Source: Actinomycetota bacterium
GTDB taxonomy: Bacteria; Actinomycetota; Nitriliruptoria; Nitriliruptorales; Nitriliruptoraceae
Assembly (NCBI GenBank): GCA_019347575.1
Contig: JAHWKY010000011.1
Coordinates: forward strand, 1 to 64,000
DNA: 64,000 nucleotides
Direction of reading: 5' to 3'
In this document: piece by piece, positions 1 to 8,352 of the stretch
How the letters are laid out: the number at the start of each line of letters is the position of its first letter
How positions within the stretch are numbered: position 1 is the first letter of the stretch
Position numbers and translations under genes: made by a program
The notes under the pieces: model-generated
Database searches by the model: none
What the model was told of the DNA's origin: nothing
What the model saw: only the letters and a program-made list of their open reading frames with translations

Positions 1-289
1 CGAACCGGTACCACACCGACGGGAAGACGGGGTTGGGGAGGAGCACCGGCGGGTTGTTGCAGCTGCCGACCGTCTCCAGCGGCTCCGCCGTGGCGCCGCC
101 GATGTCGCGCGTGTCCGCGAACGGCAGCACCCCGACGACCGCGGCGTCGGCGTAGTCGTCGTTGCTCGGGGCGCTCGTCTCGCCGGTGACCGCGGCCGGA
201 ACGAACCCGACCGTGGCCACGACGAGCAGCCAGGGCAGCGGGCCCCGGAGCTGTCGCGAGCCTGCACGAGTCGATCGGTTCCTCGTCAT
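1..289 (-). CDS. Secreted protein with PPC-like N-terminal domain, 5' part only (runs off left edge)
   Basis: The frame opens at ATG 289 and leaves the window, so about 96 residues are visible. They show a Sec-type signal peptide (basic start MTRNRSTR, hydrophobic LPWLLVVATVGFVPAAV) and a mature start NDDYADAAVV ... LPFADTRDI ... VFPSVWYRF. The same order of motifs follows the signal peptide of the hydrolase at 1088-3249, so the two are paralogues; it also recurs in the propeller protein at 8349-10538. The motif order (acidic N-D repeat, conserved E, Cys, then W-Y-R-F) fits a bacterial pre-peptidase (PPC-like) beta-sandwich. The catalytic part, if any, is outside the window. The visible frame is intact at the point where the paralogue is shifted. 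Confidence 0.75.
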   Translation of the reverse strand, partial: MTRNRSTRAGSRQLRGPLPWLLVVATVGFVPAAVTGETSAPSNDDYADAAVVGVLPFADTRDIGGATAEPLETVGSCNNPPVLLPNPVFPSVWYRF

Positions 290-564
290 GGTGTGCTCCT
301 CTGCTCGGCACGCCCTCGTTCGGCGCCTGCTCGGTGGCCAGCGCTCGCCCCCGGCCGACAGCACGTCGTCACCCGGGGCGGAACACCCGCCGTCCCGCAC
401 GGCACGATCGGTGCTCAGGCGGGGGTGCCTGCCCGGTAGGGGAACCCCCGGGACGCACGGGCCTGGCGGGGTCGAGGTCGCGGCAGGCTCGAGGATCTCC
501 GTGCCCGACGGCGCCGTCGCCGCCGGTTCAGCGAGGTAGCGCAGCGTCCGAGACGCTGATCGGA

Positions 565-1056
565 TCAGCGACGGATCGTGCCGGTGTACGTGCCGGAGGT
601 CTCTCCGCTCGTGGTGTCCAGTTCACCGGTGGCGGTGAGCGACCCGGTGGCGTCCTGGTAGGACCCGGTGCCTCCGACGATGTGCACCCGGGTGACGAAC
701 GGCGACGGCCCGGTGGCGTTGGGGGTGAACGATCCCTCGTCCTCCGCGAAGAGGAACCCTGGCGCGCCGGTCAGCTTGGTCAGCACGCTCTCGCCGGTGA
801 AGTCCACCTCGGCGCCCTTGCCCGACGGGCGCATCGTGAGCATGGTGAACTCGTAGATCGCGACCGCCTTGCCGGTGTCGGCGTCGTGAAGGACCCCGCG
901 GGTGCAGATCCCAACCGGCGAGGTGCACTCGGGCGGGTGCACCGGCTCCGCCTCGAAGGTGCCCTCCCACGGCTCCCCGCCGGACCCGGCGCCGATCAGC
1001 ACTGCGGCGAGCACGACCAGGACGGGCCAGCCCCGTCGCGAGTTCCGGATCTGCAT
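565..1056 (-). CDS. Small exported protein, possible AOC/dirigent-like beta-barrel
   Basis: 163 residues from ATG 1056, which has a perfect AGGAGG (1063-1068) six bases upstream; the longer frame from 1086 lacks one. A signal peptide is visible (WPVLVVLAAVLIGAG), then a domain ending in GGTGSYQDATGSLTATGEL and TGTIRR. The G-T-G-x-Y-x-x-A-x-G pattern followed by short strands resembles the calycin-like barrels of allene-oxide-cyclase/dirigent-type secreted bacterial proteins, but I assign this only tentatively. It lies 31 bases behind the stop of the hydrolase gene at 1088 and may be co-transcribed with it. No catalytic residues are recognised. Confidence 0.65.
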   Translation of the reverse strand: MQIRNSRRGWPVLVVLAAVLIGAGSGGEPWEGTFEAEPVHPPECTSPVGICTRGVLHDADTGKAVAIYEFTMLTMRPSGKGAEVDFTGESVLTKLTGAPGFLFAEDEGSFTPNATGPSPFVTRVHIVGGTGSYQDATGSLTATGELDTTSGETSGTYTGTIRR

Positions 1057-1087
1057 CGTCGTCCTCCTGCGGGATGGGCTCAACACG

Positions 1088-3249
1088 TCAGCCCGTGGTC
1101 GTCAAGGTGCCCTCGACGATCGGCAGGGTCAGGGCGCTGACGGTGCCGGGGCCCGTGGTGACGGTCAGGACTGGGCGGTAGGGGTCGGGCACGGTGTTCC
1201 ACCCGGCCGAGCCGACGGTGAGCACGAGCTGGTGGCCGGCGGGGATGCGGCTGGCCAGGGGCATGCTGGTCAGGGTGATGTCGGTCGGGGTGTCGACCGG
1301 GAAGTCCGCACCCTCGTCGACGAACACGTGTCGCAGGTCGGTGATCGCCTGCCCCGACTCGGTGTGGTCCGCCGACGCGCACGGGTCGTCGGCGTGGGTG
1401 TGGTACAGGAACGAGGTCAGCGTCCCGTCGGGCAGGGTGCTCTCGATGGTCAGGTCGACGGTGTAGTGCCCGGCGATGACGACCTCCTCGGCCAGCGGCT
1501 CGGAGACGTACACGAGGTGGTCACCGAGGCAGCCGGGCGCGCGACCGGCGACCGGGCGCAGACAGACCCCGGCGCAGGGCACCTGGTCGCTAGACAGGAA
1601 CGAGCGGGTCGATGGCTCCATTTGGGACTGGTCGGTGACAAGATCGTCGCCGCTGAGCCACAGCGTGGTCGCCTCGGCGCGGGGCGGCCACTGCCGGGCG
1701 CTGTGCCACGCGCCGGCGTCGTCCTGGTAGTCCACGACGCCGGGCGGCGCGATCGCCGAGGCGGACCCGCCGCGCAGGTAGCGGTCCAGCCACGCCACCG
1801 CCATCCGGTCGAAGTCGGCGCGGGTGGGGAAGCCGTGGCCCCACTGGCCGAGCATGAACCGCCGGTGCGGGCCGAGCAGGTCCCAGACCCCGTCGAGCTG
1901 GGAGATGTGACCGTCCCAGCCGCCGCTGCCGTCACCCTTGAACAACCGGAGGCCCACGGTGGCGAACACGGCCACCTTCGTCCCGTCGATCAGCGGGCGC
2001 AGGTCCCGCTCCTGCCAGTACGCCGTGCGGTCGCCGTTCCAGACCGGCGGAGAGTGCACGACCTCCTCGCCGTAGCGGGGGCAGGCGACGTGGTCGGGTC
2101 CGGTGTCGGGCACGAACGGGACACCGGTCTGGATGGCCACGGGTGCAAGGCCCCCGGTCGTCAGCAGGGCGGTCCACAGCGGCTGACGGGTATGGCGCGA
2201 CTCCCGCGTGGCCCCGTTGTTCGTGTAGAGGTTCCACAGGTCGGTGACCGGACTGACCGGGACGACCGCCTTCAGCGACGGCGCGTCGTCGCTGGCGAGT
2301 GCGAGCATCTGGCTCCACCCGGGGAAGCTCAGCCCGTACATGCCGACCCTGCCGGTGCTCCACTCCGCGTCCGCGAGCGCCTCGATCACCGTGGCCACGT
2401 CGGACGAGTCGACCGGGCCGCCCCACTGCATGCAACCGCCGCTCTCGCCGGTGCCGCGCATGTTCACCAGCGCCACGGCGAAGCCGGCGTCCATCAGTGG
2501 CCGCAGCCATCGCACCATCGTGACGTGGCCGTTGTGGTCGTCGGTGAAGGACTCGCTGGGGCCGTAGGCGGTGTTCCAGTACGGGCTGTACTCCAGTACC
2601 GGCGCGAACAGTCCCTCCCCTTCGGGGAGGTACACGTGACCGCGCAGCGGCGTGCCGTCGTCGGCCTCCACCTCGAACGGCAGGATCTGGGCCACGCCCG
2701 GAAGGCCCGTTTCCTCGATCCGCAACTTCAGGACCGAGTCGCGACCGCCGCCGTCGAGGAGCTGGATCGCGTACGAACGTCCCTCGTCGAGGTTCAACGT
2801 GAGGGGTCCAGAGCTCACGATGATGGGTCCCGAGAAGCCGTTGCAGGTCACCTCCTGCTGGGTCAGGAGGTCCTGGCCCTCCCACACGATCAACCAGTTC
2901 GTGAAGTCGCTGGCCGTGGGGTCGATCGTGACCTGCACGTCGACCGCCGGCTCGAACCGGTACCACACCGACGGATAGAAGACGTTGGGCACGACGGCGT
3001 GTGGCTGCCGCGGGTACGTACAGCTCCCGAGCCTCTCCAACGGCTCGGACGTGGCGCCGCTGATGTCCCGGGTGTCGGTGTACGGCAGCGACTCGACCAC
3101 CGCCGCGTCGGCGTAGTCGTCGTTGTTCGGGCGCTCGCCTCGCCGGTGACCACAGCCGGAACGAACCCCACCAGCGCCGGGACCACCAGCAGCCACGCCA
3201 GCCGCGTGCCGGGCGACCGGCGCGCCTGTTGCAGGGAGTCGTTAGCCAT
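1088..3249 (-). CDS. Secreted CocE/NonD-type alpha/beta hydrolase, frameshifted after the signal peptide
   Basis: The body (open from 3196 to 1088) is an X-Pro-dipeptidyl-peptidase (S15)/CocE-type serine hydrolase: GRVGMYGLSFPGW carries the nucleophile Ser, NMRGTGESGG the upstream loop, and GQWGHGFP the likely catalytic His, followed by the C-terminal jelly-roll domain. Before it comes a PPC-like domain (NDDYADAAVV to PSVWYRF). The signal peptide (MANDSLQQARR, then WLLVVPALVGFVPAVVTGEASA) is encoded from ATG 3249 in a different frame. Aligning with the paralogue at 1-289 puts the break near 3128-3136, where one base is missing between the Ala-Ser-Ala cleavage region and N-N-D-D-Y. As sequenced the protein would be made without an export signal. 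True inactivation or a sequencing error cannot be told apart here. Confidence 0.8.
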
Positions 3250-3284
3250 GGTCTCGCCTCGGTGTCGGGGTCGACCTCAGGGGC

Positions 3285-3301
3285 GTTCCACCGCGAGGAA
3301 C
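3285..3301. promoter_or_regulatory. 17-bp inverted repeat upstream of the secreted hydrolase gene
   Basis: GTTCCACCGCGAGGAAC lies 35 bases before ATG 3249. Near-identical repeats lie exactly 35 bases before ATG 6214 and 89 bases before ATG 10538. In the first two leaders another GTTCC half-site is found 41 bases further upstream at identical spacing, with AGTAGAG beyond it. In gene orientation the motif contains GGTGGAAC, so it could include an ECF-type -35 element or be an operator. Confidence 0.5.
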
Positions 3302-3505
3302 ACGACATCACGGCGCGGCACGAGACACGGTCGGCGCGGAACGACCTCTACTACACCGGTCCCGCTGCCGATGAAGGTCTTGAGAGCCTGCTGGCCGAAG
3401 GCGATGGTGTCGGCGCTGACTCCACACGCAGGTCGCCGCTTCGGCGCCGAGCCGGCGTGGCTCGCCCCGGCCAGAAGCGCTGGCGCCTGCCTCGGCCCGA
3501 TGTGA

Positions 3506-6214
3506 TCAGTTGGGCGGTCCGGGCTCGTGTTCGACGATGGTGTCCCACGTCAGCGCGTGGAGCATCAGGTGCTGGCCGGTGAGGGTCATCGCGTAGGGCT
3601 CGAGACCGAACCAGTGGTCGAACGCCTCGGTGGGGGTGGGCAGGATCGCGCCGAACGCCACGACCCGACCGGCACCCAGTGGGGCGGTGCCCAGCACGGT
3701 CCGGTCGGTGTCGTTGCCCTCGTGGGTCACCTTGGGGCCGCTGGGCGGGTCCACGGTCCCGATGGTCGTGCCCCCGGCCGCCTCCCACGCGGCCCGGTCG
3801 ACCGACCAGATGGGGGCGCTGTTCTCGGTGATGGTCTCGGGGCCGCGGCCGTCGAGACAGACGACGCAGGCGATCCAGTAGTTGTCGCGTTCGAGCAGCA
3901 GGGGGTAGCCGAGCGCGGTCGGCTCGTAGGTCTGGCGTGCCGGCTCGTGCAGGCCGTCGGTCCAGGGGTGGGTGCGGTCGAGGTCGGCGTAGCCGACGTA
4001 GCCGCGGTGCTCGGTCACCGCGTCCGCGGCGATCGGCAGCAGGTCGGGTGCGAGCTGCAGGGCGGCGTCGGTGAGCACGACGTTGCCTCCGGCCTGGGCG
4101 AAGGCTCGGAGCTGGTCGGGATCCGCTTCGGTGTGGTCGGCGACGACCACGGTGGCGAGGTCGGGCCACAACTGCCGTGCCGGCGCCAGCCGTACGACGG
4201 CATCGGTCACCGACCGGCGCAGGTCGCGGAACCAGTCGGTGTTGGCCACGTCGTAGCCGACCTGGTCGATCGAGGGGTGGAAGGGGGTCCCGGGGTAGCC
4301 GGCGGGGGGCGGGGTGGGGTTGCCGTCGGCGTCGGTGACGCGATCGCCGGTGGCGATGTAGCCGACCGGGCCGCCGAGGTCGTGCTCGCGCACGACGTCG
4401 CGGTCGAAGCGGGTCGCGGCGTGCACCAGCAGCACGTCGGTCATCGCGCGCACGTTGTCGACGAACAGCTGGAACAGCTCGCCCGGGTCCGTCCGGTGCG
4501 GGCGGGAGACCACGTCGCAGGGGATCTCGTGCAAGAAGGTATCGGCGCCCAGCCCGGCTTCGGCGCCGAAGAACCACGCCCACGCGTTCGGCGTGTTGTA
4601 GTCGATCTGCTCCCACGTCGTCCCGTAGCTGTTCCAGTGTGTCGTGAGGTAGACGAGCTTGCTGGTCTCGGCCTCGCCCCGGTGCTCGTCCCAGGCGCGC
4701 AGCGCGTGGCCTCGGGCCTGCTCGACCGCGTCGAGGAGCTGGCGGTGCACCGGGGTCACCACCTCGTGACCGTCGCGCCACAGCGTCTGGTAGGCACGCT
4801 GGGTGATGCGCTCCGCGACGTCGTGGAGCCGGTCGATCCGGGCAGCGTCGCTGCCCTGGTCCACGAAGAGCATCGCGCCGGTCGGGACGGGACCGTGGTA
4901 GTCCATCGCCGCGGCGAACGGACGCCCACCCAGCTCCGCCTCCCGCACCTGCCGCAGGTAGGTGGTGATCGCGCCGCCGGCGGGCTGGGTCAGCGTCGAG
5001 TAGCCCCAGTTGTTGATGACCCGGTCCTGCGGGATGACCCAGCCGGGCCCGTAGGCGATGCGGTTGGTGTTGGCACCGGCGCCGTTGCTCGTCGAGTCTC
5101 CCCAGCCGTCGGGTGAGAGCACCACGAACATCAGCTTGACCCGGCGCAGCAACTCACCCACCGGCATCTCCAGCGTCTCCCCGGTGGTGCCGGTGCCCGC
5201 CCGCACCAGCGTGTCGGGAGCCTCGCGGGCCGCGATCGCCAGGTCCTCGATGATCCTCGGGATGGCCTCCAGGCCGCACCACTCCTTGCCGTGCGCCACC
5301 GTCAGCAGCAGGTAGCCCTTGCCGGCATCCGGCACCGACCGGTCGGTGATCGTGGCGACGTGGAAGTCGTGACCGTCGCCGGTGTCGCCGGGGTGCCACG
5401 GCGCCAGCCCGTCGCCGCCGACGCTGACCGCGTTGGGGTCACCGAGCTCCTCACGCACCGTGGTGAGCGCCACCAGGTCCGGGTAGCGCTGGACCAGCAC
5501 CCGAGCCCCCAGCACGAAGTCGCCGCGGCGGATGGCTGCCCCTCCCGCGTCGCGCGGCTCGGGGAACACCCGGCCCTCGATGTCCGGGGTGGGCACGGGC
5601 AGCGACCCCTCCGGTCGTGGCGGTGCCGACGACACCGACCACAACACGACGTCGTCGAGCCACACGCCCACCCCGAGCCGCTCACAGAACAGCAGCGGCG
5701 GCTGGACCAACCCCCCGCTGCATAGGACGTCACTCGTGAGGCGGAAGCGCACCTGGAACGGACCCGCCGGAGGGGTGAAGGTGACGCGTTCGGCGTTCCA
5801 GTCCGGCCACGGGCCGGACTCGCCGCTCACCGACCGGAGCTCGTGCCACGTCAGCCCGTCCCCGGACCACGCGACCTCCAGGAAGTCGAAGCCCTCCTCG
5901 GTCCTCATCCGCTGCCACCAGTCCAGGGCCACGGCGTCCCCGTCGCCCTCTATGAGCGGTGACACCAACGCGGTGTCCGCGAAGTCCTCGTAGGCAGGGA
6001 TCTGGAACGAGATGTCGGATGCGGCTCCCGGGCCCCCGCGTTCCCACGTCGTGGTCGGCGCTCCTGGCGTGTCGACGGTCCACCCCTCGGCGTCGGCCTC
6101 GAACCCGAACGGCCCAGCGATCGGCTCCGGTGCAGCATCCTCTGCGGCGATCGTGCCGAGCCCGGTCAGCAGCGCCACGACCAGCACGGGCCAGCGGTAG
6201 CTGTGGATCCCCAT
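3506..6214 (-). CDS. Secreted M14-family zinc carboxypeptidase, multidomain
   Basis: 902 residues from ATG 6214; signal peptide YRWPVLVVALLTGLGTIAAE. Residues about 30-200 form a jelly-roll-like region (GFEADAEGWTVD, later WLDDVVLWSV) of the kind attached to secreted peptidases. The M14 core follows: HGKEW near residue 306 (H-x-x-E zinc ligands; Lys where Arg is usual), a VVLSPDGWGD / GANTNR substrate-binding segment near 380, DYHGP near 438 (third zinc ligand) and FLHEIP near 559 as candidate general base. About 300 C-terminal residues look like a class-I amidotransferase-type Rossmann fold without a recognised active site. Start 6214 fits the 35-base spacing to the upstream inverted repeat, seen again at 3249. 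Specificity is unknown. Confidence 0.8.
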   Translation of the reverse strand: MGIHSYRWPVLVVALLTGLGTIAAEDAAPEPIAGPFGFEADAEGWTVDTPGAPTTTWERGGPGAASDISFQIPAYEDFADTALVSPLIEGDGDAVALDWWQRMRTEEGFDFLEVAWSGDGLTWHELRSVSGESGPWPDWNAERVTFTPPAGPFQVRFRLTSDVLCSGGLVQPPLLFCERLGVGVWLDDVVLWSVSSAPPRPEGSLPVPTPDIEGRVFPEPRDAGGAAIRRGDFVLGARVLVQRYPDLVALTTVREELGDPNAVSVGGDGLAPWHPGDTGDGHDFHVATITDRSVPDAGKGYLLLTVAHGKEWCGLEAIPRIIEDLAIAAREAPDTLVRAGTGTTGETLEMPVGELLRRVKLMFVVLSPDGWGDSTSNGAGANTNRIAYGPGWVIPQDRVINNWGYSTLTQPAGGAITTYLRQVREAELGGRPFAAAMDYHGPVPTGAMLFVDQGSDAARIDRLHDVAERITQRAYQTLWRDGHEVVTPVHRQLLDAVEQARGHALRAWDEHRGEAETSKLVYLTTHWNSYGTTWEQIDYNTPNAWAWFFGAEAGLGADTFLHEIPCDVVSRPHRTDPGELFQLFVDNVRAMTDVLLVHAATRFDRDVVREHDLGGPVGYIATGDRVTDADGNPTPPPAGYPGTPFHPSIDQVGYDVANTDWFRDLRRSVTDAVVRLAPARQLWPDLATVVVADHTEADPDQLRAFAQAGGNVVLTDAALQLAPDLLPIAADAVTEHRGYVGYADLDRTHPWTDGLHEPARQTYEPTALGYPLLLERDNYWIACVVCLDGRGPETITENSAPIWSVDRAAWEAAGGTTIGTVDPPSGPKVTHEGNDTDRTVLGTAPLGAGRVVAFGAILPTPTEAFDHWFGLEPYAMTLTGQHLMLHALTWDTIVEHEPGPPN

Positions 6215-6249
6215 CGTCGGCCTGCCTTCGGTCGGGTCGACCGTGGGAC

Positions 6250-6266
6250 GTTCCACCACGGGGAAC
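6250..6266. promoter_or_regulatory. 17-bp inverted repeat upstream of the carboxypeptidase gene
   Basis: GTTCCACCACGGGGAAC, 35 bases before ATG 6214; same type as at 3285-3301 and 10628-10644. The flanks match the 3285 site as well: GGTCGACCC follows on the gene side and CGTTCCGCGC precedes it at the same distance. Confidence 0.5.
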
Positions 6267-6398
6267 GCGACGCCCGGGCCCGGAACGACAGGCGATCAGC
6301 GCGGAACGGTTCTCTACTCCCCGAGTAGCACGTTGGACTCACGCGGTGAGGGAGCGACTCCAGGTGCTGCTCGAGGAGCACGAGTTGGCTGACTGGTG

Positions 6399-8036
6399 CT
6401 AGCGGCGAGCGCGGGTGCGGTGAACCGCCCCGTTCGACGCGACCCCGCTTGCAGCACCCGCAACGGCGATCGGCAGGGTGAAGCGGAAGGTCGTGCCGGC
6501 GCCGAGGGTGCTGTCGTAGGTGATCTCGCCACCGTGTGCCTCGACCAGCCGGCGGGTCAACGCCAGTCCGAGGCCGGTCGATGCCTGGCCGGTACGTGGG
6601 GCAGTGCGTTGGACACGGAAGAAGGGCTCGAACAGCTGGTCGCCCACGCCGTCGGGGATCCCGAGGCCGGCGTCGGCGACGAGCACGGCGACATGGTCCT
6701 CCTCGGCTTCTGCCGTGACCCTCACCTCGCTCCCGGGGGGGCTGTACTTGACCGCGTTGTCCACGAGGTTGATCACGATCTCGCGGAGGCGCTCCCGATC
6801 CGCGGCGACGACGGGTAGATCCTCCCCGATGTCCACGGTGAGATCGATCTCGCCGGCACGGGTCAAGCCGGCGAGGGTCGGGTGGAGGTCGGCCACGAAC
6901 TCGGCCAGCGCGACGGGCTCCGGCTCGACCTCGAGGGTGCCGCTCTCGGCGCGGGCGAGTTCGAGGATCTCGGACACGACGCCGAGGAGCTGCGCGGCCG
7001 ACTGGCGGATGGCCCGCCCGGTGTCGGCGACTTCGCCCTCGTCCGCCTCCAGCAGCAGCAGGTCCGACTGGCTGAGGATGATCGCCAGCGGGGTCCGTAG
7101 CTCGTGGCTGAGCGACGCGAAGAACTCGGTGCGTTGCCGCAGCAGCCGCTCGACCTCGGCGGTGCGCTGCTCCACGCGCGACTCGAGCGTCGCGTAGCTG
7201 GCCTGGAGCTGCTCGGCCATCTGGTTCAGCCCGCTGGCGACCTCGCCGATCTCGTCACCACTGACGATCGGGACCCGGGCGGTCAGGTCACCCGACCCGA
7301 GGCGCTTGTTGGCCTCCACCAGCGGCCGGACCTGGCGCAGGATCCCGCGTGACACCAGCGCCCCGACCGCGACGATGCCGACGAGCGCGAGCAGCAGCAC
7401 GAGGGTCAGTCGCAGGCCCGTGCCCCGGAGGTCGGCGAAGGCCGACTCGGCGGACAGCGTGACGGCCACCGTCCCGCGAGCCTCGCCCTGCAGGCCGTAC
7501 GGGGCGTAGAGCGTGTGCACCTCCGACCCGCTGACCTCGCCGACGACACGCACGAGCCGGTCGGGTTCCGGCCCGGTGTCCTCTGCAACCGACGGCGTCG
7601 TGCCGGTCGCGGCCAGCGGTCGCCCCGCCTCGTCGAACAGCGTCAGGCCACCACCGTCGAGACGCGCCGCCAGATCGCCCGCTGCCAGGCCCTCCAGGAC
7701 ATCGCTCAGGTCCTGGGCGACGACCGCCGCCCCGACCGGGGCGCACGGGTCGGTGCCGGAGCAGATCGGTGCCGCGATGGCCAACATCGTGGATGCGCCG
7801 GTAGCCACGAACCCGGCGTGCTTGTTGCCATCCTCGCTCGCCAGTGCCGCGGCGATGAACGAGCTGCTCGCATCGAACGTCATGCCGCTGGGTGTACCGG
7901 CGGATCCCAGCGACGCGAGCGGTGTCCCGTCCGTGACGAGGACCGCGACCGCGTCGAGCTCCCCCTTCAGGGCCACCACGGGACGCAGCAGGTCCGCCGA
8001 CGCCGCGGGGTCGCCCTCGGTGACCGCGGCCGCCAT
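6399..8036 (-). CDS. Orphan membrane sensor histidine kinase, N-terminus probably damaged
   Basis: From ATG 8036: an extracytoplasmic sensor-like region (about 1-215), one transmembrane helix (LTLVLLLALVGIVAVGALV), HAMP (LGSGDLTARVP, DEIGEVASGLNQM), coiled coil, HisKA with the phosphoacceptor His in SLSHELRTPL, and HATPase with N box NLVDNAVKYSPPGSEV, G1 DAGLGIP and G2 STGLGLAL. A sensor of this type normally starts with a helix before the periplasmic part; here coding similarity (LQQRELYLLESANLAANLEG) continues upstream of ATG 8036 but no start codon or Shine-Dalgarno serves it, and the frame meets a stop inside the 8083-8352 ORF. The 5' end appears lost or shifted. No response regulator is adjacent. 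A near-perfect palindrome at 6364-6381 behind the stop may act as terminator. Confidence 0.8.
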   Translation of the reverse strand: MAAAVTEGDPAASADLLRPVVALKGELDAVAVLVTDGTPLASLGSAGTPSGMTFDASSSFIAAALASEDGNKHAGFVATGASTMLAIAAPICSGTDPCAPVGAAVVAQDLSDVLEGLAAGDLAARLDGGGLTLFDEAGRPLAATGTTPSVAEDTGPEPDRLVRVVGEVSGSEVHTLYAPYGLQGEARGTVAVTLSAESAFADLRGTGLRLTLVLLLALVGIVAVGALVSRGILRQVRPLVEANKRLGSGDLTARVPIVSGDEIGEVASGLNQMAEQLQASYATLESRVEQRTAEVERLLRQRTEFFASLSHELRTPLAIILSQSDLLLLEADEGEVADTGRAIRQSAAQLLGVVSEILELARAESGTLEVEPEPVALAEFVADLHPTLAGLTRAGEIDLTVDIGEDLPVVAADRERLREIVINLVDNAVKYSPPGSEVRVTAEAEEDHVAVLVADAGLGIPDGVGDQLFEPFFRVQRTAPRTGQASTGLGLALTRRLVEAHGGEITYDSTLGAGTTFRFTLPIAVAGAASGVASNGAVHRTRARR

Positions 8037-8082
8037 CCCCTCGAGGTTGGCAGCGAGGTTGGCCGACTCCAGCAGGTACAGC

Positions 8083-8352
8083 TCACGCTGCTGTAGGCGA
8101 AGGCCGGGCGACGTCCGCTTCCGTCTCCGACGGTGGCACCAGGCCCAGCACCTGCGCCACGAACGCCTCGGTCAGCCGCGCGATCGTCCCCCGCAGCGCG
8201 GTGTAGTCCAGGGCCGCGCCCCCCGACGCCCCGCTCAGCGGCTCCCGGTCCGGCGTCGACAGGCCCACCTGCACCGCCCCGAACAGCACCAGCCACGCCG
8301 CGAACCCCTCCGCCGACGCGTGACCGATCGTCGAGGCGTCGCCGCGCGTCAC
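8083..8352 (-). pseudogene. Duplicated N-terminus of the propeller protein, truncated
   Basis: 89 codons from GTG 8352, which overlaps the TGA of the preceding gene as GTGA and has GGGAGG six bases upstream. The product AAWLVLFGAVQVGLSTPDRE ... LDYTALRGTIARLTEAF ... VLGLV is nearly identical to the first part of the propeller protein at 8349-10538 (AAWLVLFGAVQVGLSTPDRE ... LDYSALRGTIAQLTEAF ... VLGLV). It stops after PSPTAA and runs into the damaged 5' end of the histidine kinase gene. The simplest reading is a second copy of the propeller gene whose remainder was deleted, the deletion also removing the start of the kinase. It may still be translated as a one-helix membrane peptide. Confidence 0.55.

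Noticed and set aside
902-3505. 867-codon plus-strand open frame opposite the hydrolase
   Set aside because: No recognisable motifs, low-complexity Arg/Gly/Val composition, no ribosome site; typical antisense shadow of a GC-rich gene.
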